The notes beneath the pieces are model-generated. The model saw only the letters and a program-made list of their open reading frames with translations. It searched no databases and had not been told where the DNA came from. From Ramlibacter terrae (GTDB lineage Bacteria > Pseudomonadota > Gammaproteobacteria > Burkholderiales > Burkholderiaceae_C), in contig CP053418.1 of NCBI GenBank assembly GCA_013127575.1, forward strand, positions 2,356,001 to 2,420,000: DNA of 64,000 nt. Reading direction: 5' to 3'. Both the position numbers and the translations under genes were made by a program. This document shows, one piece after another, positions 22,982 to 34,314 of the stretch; position 1 is the first letter of the stretch, and each line of letters begins with the position of its first letter.

Positions 22982-24648
<1,667 letters not shown>

Positions 24649-24664
<16 letters not shown>

Positions 24665-26186
24665 TCATCTTCGACACCACCTTGCGCGACGGCGAACAGT
24701 CGCCGGGCGCGTCCATGACCGAGGGGACGAGAAGCTGCGCATCGCGCGCAGCTCGAGCGCCTGAAGGTGGACGTGATCGAAGCCGGCTTCCCCGCCAGTT
24801 CCAACGGCGACTTCGAGGCGGTGCAGACCATCGCCCGCGCGATCAAGGATTCGACGGTGTGCGGCCTCTCGCGCGCCAACGACCGCGACATTTCCCGCGC
24901 CGCCGAAGCCTTGAAGGACGCCGCCCGCTCCCGCATCCACACCTTCATCGCGACGTCGCCGCTGCACATGGAAAAGAAGCTGCGCATGTCGCCCGAGCAG
25001 GTGCTGGAGCAGGCGAAGCAGGCCGTGCGCTTCGCGCGCAACCTGTGCGGCGACATCGAGTTCTCGCCCGAGGACGGCTATCGCAGCGAGATGGACTTCC
25101 TCTGCCGCGTGCTGGAGGCGGTAATCGCCGAGGGCGCCACCACCATCAACGTGCCCGACACCGTGGGCTACGCGGTGCCCGAGCTGTACGGCGAGTTCAT
25201 CCGCACGCTGCGCGAGCGCGTGCCCAACTCCGACAAGGCGATCTGGTCGGTGCACTGCCACAACGACCTCGGCATGGCCGTGGCCAATTCGCTGGCCGGC
25301 GTGAAGATCGGCGGCGCGCGCCGGTGGAGTGCACGATCAACGGCTGGGCGAGCGCGCGGGCAACTGCTCGCTCGAAGAGATCGTGATGGCGGTGAAGACG
25401 CGGCGCGACTACTTCGGCCTCGCGCTGAACATCGACACGAAGCACATCGTGGCGGCGAGCCGCATGGTCAGCCAGACCACCGGCTTCGTGGTGCAGCCGA
25501 ACAAGGCCGTGGTGGGCGCCAACGCGTTCGCCCACGCCAGCGGCATCCACCAGGACGGCGTGCTCAAGGCGCGCGACACCTACGAGATCATGCGCGCCGA
25601 AGACGTGGGCTGGTCGGCCAACAAGATCGTGCTGGGCAAGCTGTCGGGCCGCAACGCGTTCAAGGCGCGCCTGCAGGAGCTCGGCGTGCAGCTCGAAAGC
25701 GAAGCCGACATCAACGCCGCCTTCGCCAAGTTCAAGGAGCTCGCCGACCGCAAGAGCGACATCTTCGACGAGGACATCCTCGCGCTCGTCAGCGACGAAG
25801 CTGTAACACACGAACAGGAAACCTACCGCCTCGTCTCGCTGCGGCAACACAGCGAGACCGGCGAGCGTCCGCACGCCGAAGTCGTGTTCTCGGCAGGCGG
25901 CAAGGAAGTGCGCGGGGCGTCCGACGGCAACGGGCCCGTCGATGCGTCGCTCAAGGCGATCGAAAGCCACGTCAAGAGCGGCGCCGAAATGGTGCTGTAT
26001 TCGGTCAACGCCATCAGCGGCTCCACCGAGAGCCGGGGCGAGGTGACGGTGCGGCTGCAGAACTCGGGCCGGGTGGTCAACGGCGTCGGCGCCGACCCCG
26101 ACATCGTGGTCGCTTCGGCCAAGGCGTACCTCAGCGCGCTGAACAAGCTGCAGAGCAAGGCCGACCGGGTCGCGGCGCAGGGGTAG
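24649..26186 (+). CDS. leuA: 2-isopropylmalate synthase, E. coli-type
   Basis: A second synthase of the shorter class (about 512 residues). It starts [20 protein letters not shown], the classic type-1 motif, followed by [34 protein letters not shown] (metal His), [20 protein letters not shown] and a C-terminal LeuA dimer domain ending [14 protein letters not shown]. Breaks near 24722, 25320 and 25346 mostly fit CCWGG. It overlaps the first leuA by 16 bases. Two different classes in tandem is unusual; one may be the feedback-resistant or a related acyltransferase. Confidence 0.9.
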
Positions 26187-26342
26187 GACAAATTCACGGG
26201 CCGGGCGGCATGAGGTTGCCGTCCTAAGTCCTTGATTTGTGTAACTTTTGCGGCGCGAAGTACAAGGCCGAAGTACACTCTGGTCTTCCACGGTGCGTGT
26301 CAGTTGTTTCCTACGCACCGGGAGCACAGGAGTGACCGAACC

Positions 26343-27391
26343 TTGAAACGTTTCGCACACACCATTGCAGTGGCTCTTTTGGCACTGGCCTTGGCACCCT
26401 CGACCGCAGGGGCAGGCGAAGGCCGCCGCGTCGCCAAGAAAGCCGAGCCGACCGTCGTCAAGAAGGCCCGGGCCGGCAAATCCTTCGTTACCAAATCCCG
26501 CCGCGAAAGCGTGGTGCGCGCCGCGACGCCGCCGCGGCTGTCGTTCGGGCACATCGCGGGCCTGAACGCGACGCAGGACGACCTCGACCTCAAGTCCAGC
26601 GTCGCCCGGTGATCGACCAGGACACCAGCGAAGTGCTGCTGAGCAAGAACGATTCGGCCGTGCTGCCGATCGCGTCGCTCACCAAGCTGATGACCGGCCT
26701 GATCATCAGCGAAGCCCGCCTGCCGATGGACGAAGCCGTCACCATCACGGAGGACGACGTCGACACCGAAAAGGGCAGCAGCTCGCGCCTGAAGGTCGGC
26801 ACCACGCTGACCCGCGGCGAGCTGATGCACCTGGCGCTGATGTCCAGCGAGAACCGCGCGGCGCACGCGCTGGGCCGCACCTATCCGGGCGGCATGAACG
26901 CCTTCGTCGAGGCGATGAACGCCCGCGCGCAGCTGCTCGGCATGCGCGACACGCGCTATGTCGAACCCACCGGCCTGTCGAGCCGCAACCAGTCCAGCGC
27001 CAAGGACCTGGCCCGCCTCGTCAGCACCGCTTCGAACGATTCGATGCTGCGCGAGCTGTCCACGTCGCACGGCTACGAAGTGGCGGTCGGCAACCGCACG
27101 CTGCAGTACCGCAACACCAACCGCCTCGTGAAGAACCCCGAATGGGAGATCGGCCTGCAGAAGACCGGCTACATCTCCGAAGCGGGCCAGTGCCTGGTGA
27201 TGCAGGCCAAGGTCTCGGGACGCAAGCTGATCATGGTCTTCCCGGATTCGGCCGGCAAGCTGAGCCGCATCGGCGACGCGGAGCGCGTGCGCAAGTGGGT
27301 CGAAACCCACGTGCCCGGCGGTATGCCCGGCGCGCTGCCGACGGGGCTTCCGAACGGCGGCAACACCGTCATCCGGCAAGTGAACGGCTGA
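26343..27391 (+). CDS. pbpG: D-alanyl-D-alanine endopeptidase (PBP7/8-like)
   Basis: A serine DD-peptidase that cuts peptidoglycan cross-links in the periplasm. Signal peptide MKRFAHTIAVALLALALAPS, then the three active-site motifs in order: SLTK, SEN (SSENRAAHALGRTYPGG) and KTG (QKTGYISEAGQCLVMQ). The TTG start was chosen because it gives an intact signal peptide behind a GGAG-type site. One break near 26609 is a lost CCTGG. About 350 residues. A bidirectional terminator follows. Confidence 0.92.
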
Positions 27392-27407
27392 TCTTCGCCG
27401 CCCATGC

Positions 27408-27432
27408 AAAAGGCCCCTCGCGGGGCCTTTTT
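27408..27432. terminator. Bidirectional terminator between pbpG and iclR-type gene
   Basis: A perfect hairpin AAAAGGCCCC / GGGGCCTTTT with T runs on both strands, placed between convergent genes. Confidence 0.9.
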
Positions 27433-27443
27433 CACTGGTGCGC

Positions 27444-28248
27444 TCAGGCCGCGAGGCGCTGACTGGCCGGCGGCGGCTTGTGGCCCAGCGCGGCGGAAAT
27501 CTCATTGGCCGTCGTCTGCAACTTGCCCAGCCACGCTTCGTCCAGCCGGTCGGCCGGCGCGGAGATCGACAGGCCCGCCACCAGCCGCGCCTGGTCGTCG
27601 TAGATGCCGGCGGCCATGCAGCGCACGCCGAGTTCCAGCTCCTCGTTGTCGCGGGCGATGCCGTACTGGCGCGCCTTGCCCAGTTCGCGCTCCAGCACCG
27701 GCAGCTGAGTGATGCTGTTCTTGGTGTGGCCCGCCGGCCCGTGCGCGTGCGGCATACGCGCGCACGCGCTGCGCGTCGTCGGCGGCGAGGAAGAGCTTGC
27801 CGGTGGAAGTGAGGTGCAGGGGCGCGCGGCCGCCGATGGCGCGCACCACCTGCATGCCCGAGCGCTCGCTGTACGCGCGTTCCACGTAGACGATCTCGTC
27901 GCCTTGCCGAACGCTCAGGTTCACCGGCTGCTGGATCTGCTTGTGCAGTTCGCGCATCGGGAGCAGGGCGGCGTCGCGCACGTTCAGGCGCGCCTTCACC
28001 AGGTTGCCCAGTTCGAGCAGGCGCATGCCCGGGCGGTAGCTGCCCGCCTCGGGCCGGTCGACGAAACGGCCGGTGGCGAGGTCGTTCAGGATGCGGTGCG
28101 TGGTGGACGGATGCAGGCCCGTCTTCTCGCTGATCTCCTTGAGCGAGACGGCATCCTCGCGCGATGCCAGCACGTCGATCAACGCGAACATGCGTTCGAT
28201 CACCCGGATCGTGGGGGTGGCCGGAGCCGACGAATCTTTCTTGCGCAT
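27444..28248 (-). CDS. IclR family transcriptional regulator
   Basis: N-terminal winged HTH (VLASREDAVSLKEISEKTGL followed by HPSTTHRILNDLATGRFVDR) and a C-terminal effector domain (VYVERAYSERSGMQVVRAIG, LGVRCMAAGIYDDQARLVAG, LSISAPADRL). This is the normal two-domain plan of about 268 residues. One break near 27745 is a lost CCTGG. No obvious target gene is adjacent apart from bpt-aat upstream, which is on the same strand behind a 62-base gap. Effector unknown. Confidence 0.92.
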
Positions 28249-28310
28249 GGGCGAGAACCTCCGCCCATATTTTACTTGGTGAAATCAGCGGGCGCTCGCG
28301 GCGCCGGAAG

Positions 28311-29059
28311 TCACCCCTCGGAAGCGTCACCCGGAACCCACTGCCCGTCGCGCAGCACCTCGTGCGGATGGAAGCGCGCCTTGTAGTTCATCTTGGGGCT
28401 CTCGCCGATCCAGTAGCCAAGGTAGACGTGCGGCAGCTGCAGCTTGCGCGCTGGTCGATCTGCCACAGCACGCTGTACGTGCCGTAGCTCGCGCCTTCGT
28501 CGGGTTCGTAGAACGTGTAGACCGCCGAGATGCCGTCGTTGAGCACGTCGAGGATGGACACCATGCGCAGGGCGCCCGCGCTGCCGTCGGGCAATGTGTC
28601 GCGGAATTCGACCAGCCGCGAGTTGACGCGGCTTTGCAGCAGGAACTGCGTGTACTGGTCGATGCTGTCGTGGTCCATGCCGCCGCCGGCATGGCGGCCG
28701 GTCTGATAGCGCAGGTACAGATGGTAGTGCTCGGGTACGAAGCACAGCTTGAGCACGCGCGCCTGCAGGTTGCCGTGCTTCGTCCACGCGCGGCGCTGGC
28801 TGCGGCCCGGTTCAAACTTGTCGACCAGCACGCGCAGCGGCACGCAGGCTCGGCAGCCGTCGCAATACGGCCGGTACGTGAACATGCCGCTGCGCCGGAA
28901 GCCGCTGGTGACGAGGTCGGAGTACGCGTCGTTGTGGATCAGGTGGCTGGGCGTGGCCACCTGCGACCGGGCCTGCTTGCCCGGCAGGTAGCTGCACGGG
29001 TAGGGCGCCGTCGCGTAGAACTGCAGCGTCTGGAGCGGGAGGTCCTTGAGGTGCGTCAC
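28311..29059 (-). CDS. bpt: Aspartate/glutamate leucyltransferase (Bpt)
   Basis: Transfers leucine to N-terminal Asp/Glu for the N-end-rule degradation pathway. Family signatures: [20 protein letters not shown], the [12 protein letters not shown] cysteine cluster, [19 protein letters not shown], and the C-terminal [20 protein letters not shown]. One break near 28455 is a lost CCAGG. The GTG start overlaps the aat stop (GTGA). About 249 residues. Confidence 0.94.
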
Positions 29060-29810
29060 GCGGTTGTGGGATGCGGCAGGAGTGAATTCCAGTATACGGG
29101 CTCGAACCGCCAGGCGACAGGGTCGCGCGCGGCCTCGCGCGCGACATGTTCCACAAATTGCTGCCGCGGTATCTCGCGCGCGCCGAGCGAAGCCAGGTGC
29201 CGCGTGTTCTGCTGGCAGTCGACCATGGCCACACCGGCCTGGCGGCACCACGCGACCAGCGCCGCGAGCGCGATCTTCGAGGCGTCGGGCACGCGCGTGA
29301 ACATCGATTCGCCGAAGACCGCGCGGCCGATCTTCACGCAGTACAGCCCGCCCACCAGTTCGCCGCCGATCCAGGTCTCCACGCTGTGCGCGAAGCCGGC
29401 GCGATGGAACGCGCGGTAGGCGCGCACCATCGGCGGCACGATCCGGTGCCCGACTGGCCCGGCCGGTCGCTGGTGGCGCAGGCGGCGATCACCTTGTCGA
29501 AAGCGGAGTCGAAGCGGATCTCGCAATGCGGATCGGCGATGAAGCGCGCCAGCGTCTTGCGCAGCGAGCGGTGCAGGCGGAACGCGTCGGTGAAGAGCAC
29601 CATCCGCGGATCGGTGCTCCACCACAGGATGGGCTGGCCCTCGCTGAACCACGGGAAGATCCCGGCACGGTAAGCGCGCTGCAGCGTGTCGACGTCGAGC
29701 GCGCCGCCGGCGGCCAGCAGCCCGGGCGCCGGCTGCCGGTCGTCCCAGGCCCGCGCGGTGTCCGGGAAGGGGTCGCCGGGTTTCAGCCGGGGCAGGTGCA
29801 TCGCCCGCAT
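29056..29810 (-). CDS. aat: Leucyl/phenylalanyl-tRNA-protein transferase
   Basis: Adds Leu or Phe to N-terminal Arg/Lys as an N-end-rule tag. Motifs: [40 protein letters not shown], and [40 protein letters not shown]. The Cys-Gln-x3 region reads [15 protein letters not shown]. One break near 29447 is a lost CCTGG. The start ATG 29810 has a GGGAG site. Operon aat-bpt, the two N-end-rule transferases together. Confidence 0.94.
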
Positions 29811-29930
29811 TCTCTCCCGCCGCGAAGCTTTCCCGGGCCGCGTGGGGCTTGTCCGACAGACGCCGCAAGGCCGCGCCTACAGCAAGCCCTGCAGTGTCGG
29901 CACTAGTGTGTAGCAGCCGAGGGAGATGCC

Positions 29931-30299
29931 ATGCAGAACACGACCAGCAACGAAGCAGATAGTGGTGCCGACCACCGCGCGGCGGTGCGCTTCGAGACCG
30001 ACTTGCCGGTGCGCATCGACGGCGCGCACGGGCGCACCTTCAACATCAGCGCGCAGGGCATCTACTTCGAGACCGACATCCCGCAGCAACTCGGCGCGCT
30101 CGTGAACTTCACGCTCGAGTTCAACCTGTACGGGCAGACGCACCACATGCTGTGCGAAGCCAAGGTGGTGCGCCTCGAAGAGCAGGGCGCCCGCATCGGC
30201 GTGGGCGCGCGACTGCTGGCGCCGTTCTTCGCCGGCGAGGAGACGGCGGAGATCGTCGCCGTCGCGGTGCCGCAGCCGCAGGCCGCCAACGCCGCCTAG
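29931..30299 (+). CDS. PilZ domain protein
   Basis: A 122-residue protein with the PilZ c-di-GMP domain: the RxxxR-like start (DHRAAVRFETDLPVRI) and the [D/N]xSxxG element as NISAQGIYFETDIP, then beta strands CEAKVVRLEEQGARIGVGAR. It lacks the strict RxxxR because the first Arg is at HRAAVR; binding is plausible. It is divergent from aat and convergent with a second PilZ gene. Confidence 0.85.
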   Translation: MQNTTSNEADSGADHRAAVRFETDLPVRIDGAHGRTFNISAQGIYFETDIPQQLGALVNFTLEFNLYGQTHHMLCEAKVVRLEEQGARIGVGARLLAPFFAGEETAEIVAVAVPQPQAANAA

Positions 30300-30658
30300 A
30301 GTCCGCTGGAATCCCGTGCGCCTTCGGGCGGCACCTCGAGCAGCGCCTGCGATTGCGGCGTCAGCCGCGCGCCCACCGCATACCCGCCGGGCGCAGGCCG
30401 CACGCGCACCACTTCGGCCTGGCAGTGCAAGGGGTACTGGTGCCCGTCCAGCAGGTACTCGATGACCACCTCGACGCAGGCTCCGATTTCGTAAGGCTGT
30501 TCCGCGATGAACGACAGCCCGTTGGCGCTGAGGTCGCTCGTGATGCCTTCGCGCCCGGCGATGGAGATCGGCATTTCCGCCTGCACGCGCTCGGCCGCGC
30601 GCCGCTCGGCGCCGCGGGCGGCCAGCTGGACCGGGATGGTGTGTAACTTCTTCGGCAT
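30296..30658 (-). CDS. PilZ domain protein (second copy)
   Basis: A 120-residue single-domain protein with ERRAAERVQAEMPISI and the DLSANGLSFIAEQPYEIGAC motif (D-x-S-A-N-G), followed by CQAEVVRVRPAPGGYAVGAR. It is homologous to the neighbouring PilZ protein over its whole length (same order VV-RV..GxxxGARL). The genes converge and their stops overlap by 2 bases. Likely a duplicated c-di-GMP receptor pair. Confidence 0.85.
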   Translation of the reverse strand: MPKKLHTIPVQLAARGAERRAAERVQAEMPISIAGREGITSDLSANGLSFIAEQPYEIGACVEVVIEYLLDGHQYPLHCQAEVVRVRPAPGGYAVGARLTPQSQALLEVPPEGARDSSGL

Positions 30659-30851
30659 GCGTGCGGATCCTCCACAGCCAGCACGGTATCGCTGAGCGTG
30701 CACGAGCTTGTCGGACTGCGTGCGGCGCGCTTGTAGGACGCCGCCCTTGCGAGCGGGACGCCGGTCGCGGACGACGCCGCGCGAAGGATCCATCCGACAC
30801 GCGTGCGCTGTTGGCGCTTCCACCATGCACGGCAACCGCGAAGGAGCCCCC

Positions 30852-31006
30852 ATGTCCGACGATTCCGCGCATACGCTGGTCGACATCGCCACCCATGCGG
30901 GGGAGGCGCCTACGACGAGGACGCCCCGGGCGCCGTGGGATGGTGGGTGACCGGCGGCGTGTCGCTGCTGGCCTGGACCGGCTTGGCCTTGCTCCTGACC
31001 GCCTGA
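30852..31006 (+). CDS. Small membrane protein, unknown
   Basis: With one base restored near 30905 the ORF encodes about 51 residues: MSDDSAHTLVDIATHAGGAY, then DEDAPGAVGWWVTGGVSLLA and a C-terminal hydrophobic segment ending LALLLTA. One predicted transmembrane helix. A good ribosome site (AAGGAG) precedes the ATG. I do not recognise it. Confidence 0.55.
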
Positions 31007-31359
31007 GCCGCGCCAGGGGTTTCGGCGCCGGAGGGTTGTGCCACACTGGCATCGATGGCCCATCGAACGCACGGTCCCCAGCACACCAGCCTGCCGCCTG
31101 CCGGTCGCCGGTGGGGGCGGGGCGCGCAGAGCGTGGTGCCTTACCTCGCCGCGGCGGCCCGGTCGCGCCCCTGGTGTTGCCGAAGACGCCGGGGAAACGG
31201 AACGGATCAACAACCCCGTTTTCCGACAGATGGAGATCCGCCTGGTCTGGCGCGACGACTAAAGAGCTACTTGTAACTCGATGTTTCGTGGAAAACCCTC
31301 TGTAGGGCAGGTGCCTAAGCAGGGATGATGAGTCAACCGTACTCATCCATGCAGGGACC
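31007..31359. promoter_or_regulatory. Non-coding stretch with leader hairpin before the ABC gene
   Basis: I see no supported gene in this 353-base gap. Near its right end GATGAGT (31327-31333) and ACTCATC (31341-31347) form a 7-bp hairpin just upstream of the substrate-binding protein start. The stretch 31262-31300 is AT-richer and may hold the promoter. Short ORFs at 31038-31262 are antisense-like and unsupported. Confidence 0.4.
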
Positions 31360-32579
31360 ATGAAACTTTCGACGTGCATCCCGGCAACCGTGCTTGCCAC
31401 GCTCTCGCTCTCCGCCGCTGCCCGGGCGCCGGCTCCCGGCGCGGCGAACCCGATCCGCATCGGCCTCATCTTCCCCTGACCGGTGGTTCGGCCGACATGG
31501 GCAACAGCGCGCGCATCGGCGCCGAAGTGGCCGTCACCGAGATCAACAGGTGGGCGGCTACCGGGCCGACCGCTCGAACTGGTGGTGCGCGACGACAAGG
31601 CCAGCCCCGACGAAGGCCTGAAGCACGCGCAGGAACTGGTGCAGAAGGAGAAGGTCACCGCCACCATCGGCTTCTGCAACAGCGGCGTGGCGATGAAGGC
31701 GCTCGACGTCTTCCAGCAGAACAAGCACGTGCTGATGGTGACCTGCGCCACGGGCACCGCCATCACGGCCAAGTACCCGCCCGCCGAAAGCTTCATCTTC
31801 CGCACGTCGGCCCGCGACGAACTGCAGACGCAGTTCCCGGTGGACGAGATCGTCAAGCGCGGATTGAACAAGGTCGCGTTGCTGGTCGACACCTCCGGCT
31901 ACGGCGACCTCGGGCTCAAGGACACGGAAGCGGCGCTCGCGCGCGCCAAGCTCAAGCCGCATGCCGTGGTGCGCTTCAAGGTGGGCGTGACCACGCTCGA
32001 CGAGGAAATGAAGCAGCTCAAGGCCTCCGGCGCCGACTCGCTGATCGGCTGGACGGTGGGCCCGGAAGAGGGCGTCATCTCCGCCAGCCGGGCCAACGTC
32101 GGCTGGAAAGTGCCGCAGTTCGGCCCCCGGGGCCTGTCGCATGCATCGGCGTACACCGTGTCCGGCGGCAAGGTCGACGGCGCGCTGATGGTGCAGACGG
32201 TGCTGCCCAACGTGTTCCCCGAACGCAACGGCAGCTTCCTGCGCAACTACGCCAAGATCAGCAAGGAAAGCCCGATCGGTTCGATGATGTCCGCCGCGCA
32301 GACCTACGACGCCGTGCACCTGCTGCTGCGCGCCATGTTCGATGCGAAGAACGACCTCACGTCCGCGGGCCTGAAGAAGGCGCTGGAGAACCCGTCGGCC
32401 AGCTACCGCGGCGTCGTCAGCACGTACGAGCGCGCCTTTTCCCCGACCGACCACGACGCGATCTCCAGCAACATGCTGTGGCTGGGCACTGGCGCAACCA
32501 GGAGCGCGGCTACGCGTACAAGGAAGACGAGCGCCGCGCCACCATCCTTCGCCGCAAGGACATCGCTGGAGCCAAGTAG
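31360..32579 (+). CDS. ABC transporter substrate-binding protein, branched-chain amino-acid type
   Basis: A periplasmic Leu/Ile/Val-binding-like protein with signal peptide (MKLSTCIPATVLATLSLSAA) then the family start IRIGLIFPLTGGSADMGNSA, NQVGGYLGRPLELVVRDDKA (rebuilt), GFCNSGVAMKALDVFQ and SAAQTYDAVHLLLRAM. Breaks: near 31480 a C-run; near 31550 and 31570 CCAGG/CCTGG; near 32490 a CCACTGG site read CACTGG. The permease and ATPase genes are not adjacent, so it may be an orphan or use distant partners. Confidence 0.88.
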
Positions 32580-32620
32580 CGCACCCCGAGGCCCCTGGTG
32601 TGTTCGTACAATTGCAATCA

Positions 32621-32966
32621 TGCAGGACCGGAAGCAGGCATTGCTCGCGATCATCCAGGCGTTCGAGCGGGTCCGGCTGGCCTCGCCGGCGCGCGGGCCG
32701 GGCTGGTCGGTAGGCTTCCGCGACGAACACGAGCACCTGCTCGTCTCCTTCACGCTGGGCAGCTACCGGCAGGTCGACGACCTCGCGCGCGAAGTGGCCG
32801 GCCGGGGTTCTCGCTCACCATCCTCGATGGCGAAAGCGGGTGCGACTTCGTGTTCCGGCAGGAGGGCGCCCATCCCGACCTGCTCGCGGCCGCCGACGCC
32901 GCGGCCCACAAAGTGGCGCTGCGACCCTTGCCGGCCCGCCGCGCCTGGCGCAGGGCGCGCTGGTGA
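32621..32966 (+). CDS. Hypothetical protein, paralogue of the 33.7-kb gene
   Basis: Rebuilt about 115 residues: MQDRKQALLAIIQAFERVRL..., GPGWSVGFRDEHEHLLVSFT and GFSLTILDGESGCDFVFRQE. It shares GPGWS, FR, a central V-rich part, GFS-TILD and CDF-FR with the protein at 33739-34060, so the two are duplicates. I know no function. The break near 32812 is a lost CCAGG. Its stop overlaps the start of the next gene (TGATG). Confidence 0.65.
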
Positions 32967-33151
32967 TGCAGGACACCGGCGGCCCCGTCATGCTGCTGTC
33001 GGCGCTGAGCCGCGACCTCGCGTACTGCGTGTGGTTCTCGGAGCATGCGCAGGTGTGCAGCGGGACCTTCATGGTCAATCGGCTGGTGAATGTCGACGGC
33101 GCCCGGCGGCGGCCCTCGGTCGCGCCGGAACCCGCCACCGCCCGCCCCTGA
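32966..33151 (+). CDS. Small DUF2158 (YodC-like) protein
   Basis: 61 residues beginning MQDTGGPVMLLSALSRDLAY then CVWFSEHAQVCSGTFMVNRL. The pattern (GGPVM near the start, CxWF, then F and L) matches the short YodC-like DUF2158 family. Start ATG overlaps the previous stop. Function unknown. Confidence 0.6.
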   Translation: MQDTGGPVMLLSALSRDLAYCVWFSEHAQVCSGTFMVNRLVNVDGARRRPSVAPEPATARP

Positions 33152-33238
33152 AGCGCGAAGCGGCGCAAACAGCGACGCTCTTCACGCGATGCCGACCTTT
33201 CGCCACACGGCGGTGACGAAGCTGGTCGACAATGCGGC

Positions 33239-33442
33239 ATGTACCATGACAAGGCGGAGACGTTGCGGGCGCTGCAGCTCCCGGAAGGGAAGCTGCGGGA
33301 GTACGAAGCCCAGCCGGGGCCCGGGCCTTCCGACCCCACCTATCCGCTCTGGACCCGGCACCTGCAGGTGATGCGCGAAGAGGCAAGCGTGCTGCGCACG
33401 CAACTCGTGCAGGATGCCTCGCGCGGGAATGCCGGCGCCTAG
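33239..33442 (+). CDS. Small hypothetical protein
   Basis: An intact 67-residue ORF: MYHDKAETLRALQLPEGKLR, then EYEAQPGPGPSDPTYPLWTR, then HLQVMREEASVLRTQLVQ. Mostly helical and charged. It starts 88 bases after the DUF2158 gene. No family recognised. Confidence 0.5.
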   Translation: MYHDKAETLRALQLPEGKLREYEAQPGPGPSDPTYPLWTRHLQVMREEASVLRTQLVQDASRGNAGA

Positions 33443-33584
33443 CTTTCGGCCCGGCTGAACAGCCAGACGCATTTCTCGCGCAGCAGCCGGATGGCATGCG
33501 CGTGCCGCGCGATACCTGCGGCAGCGAGGCGCATAGCAGGCGCATGTGATCGACTTGCCGGCTCACCGACTGGTACACCTCCAT
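33439..33584 (-). CDS. Small hypothetical protein, frame-broken
   Basis: Rebuilt about 48 residues: MEVYQSVSRQVDHMRL then LAAAGIARHAHAIRLLREKC and VWLFSRAES. It is convergent with the previous ORF and overlaps its stop. The helical, basic second half looks coding, but a single frame shift near 33540 must be assumed, so support is weak. Confidence 0.35.
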
Positions 33585-33738
33585 GTCCAGCCGGTGGCGA
33601 CAAGCTGCTCGGTCGCTTGCTCATATGGAAGTGTGGACTTTTTGCTTTAGTAGGAAGAATGCGGGTGCCTTTGTAGGCGTCGGCCCACAAACCCGAGCAC
33701 GGTCTCCACAATGCGTGGGCAGTACCAACGGACGCCGC

Positions 33739-34060
33739 ATGCCACCTCGCACCGAACCGACCCAAGGCGCACCCGCGCCACGCAAGCCTCTTTTGCCGCG
33801 ACTCGAAAAGGCGCTTCGCGTCGTGCGCGAAAGCTCGGCCGGGAACGGTCCGGGCTGGTCCATCTGCTTCCGGATGCGAGCGGCTGCGAGTTGCTGTCCG
33901 CGCGGGTCGACAGCTACCAGCAAGTGCATGAGCTGGCCGCCGATGTCGAAGACCGGGCTTCTCGATGACCATCCTCGACCAGGACGCGCCCGACTGCGAC
34001 TTCATCTTTCGAACGGCCGCGACGGCGCGTTCCGGCGACGGCGTGCTCGTGCTGGAGTGA
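33739..34060 (+). CDS. Hypothetical protein, paralogue of the 32.6-kb gene
   Basis: Rebuilt about 107 residues: PRLEKALRVVRESSAGNGPG, WSICFRDASGCELLSARVDS, GFSMTILDQDAPDCDFIFR. Same architecture and motifs as the 32621 gene (GPGWS, GFS-TILD, CDF). Breaks near 33870 and 33953 fit CCGGG and CCAGG losses. It is the last host gene before the mobile element and is followed by a terminator. Confidence 0.6.
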
Positions 34061-34079
34061 CGGCCGCGCCAAAGGAAAA

Positions 34080-34113
34080 GGGGCTGCGTTTGCACGCAGC
34101 CCCTTCATTTTTT
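34080..34113 (+). terminator. Terminator just left of the mobile element
   Basis: GGGGCTGCGT (34080-34089) and ACGCAGCCCC (34094-34103) form a perfect 10-bp stem with a 4-base loop, followed by a T run that runs into the att core. Confidence 0.92.
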
Positions 34114-34159
34114 GGCTCCTCGACCGGGCTCGAACCGGGGACCTACGGATTAACAGTCC
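34111..34159. repeat. attL: duplicated 3' end of tRNA-Asn
   Basis: 49 bases identical, apart from one missing C (CCGGG against CCCGGG), to 58843-58892 inside the tRNA-Asn gene. The copy ends in the anticodon stem (AACAGTCC), so it is the displaced tRNA 3' end at the left junction of the integrated element. The sequence then diverges, which sets the core boundary. Confidence 0.9.
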
Positions 34160-34272
34160 TGAGGTAAACGCGCCGAGCGGTGCCGAGCAATACCCATAGA
34201 ATAGCTCCCACAGAGGGGAAAGCCTGCCAACCCGGCGACGGCTGCACCGATCTGGCCCCATGAATGCCGAGC

Positions 34273-34301
34273 GAAAGTGCTTACATGGGCGCTTACATGG
34301 A
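34273..34301. repeat. Possible integrase arm site (left)
   Basis: GAAAGTGCTTACATGGGCGC then TTACATGG lies 114 bases inside the left att core and just before the integrase. A similar string GAAAGTGCTTACAGAGTGAT then TTACATGA lies at 58738-58765, 78 bases inside the right core. Same orientation, same spacing of two TTACA units. They may be arm-type integrase or directionality-factor sites. Confidence 0.45.
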
Positions 34302-34314
34302 AGCGGGGGCGACT

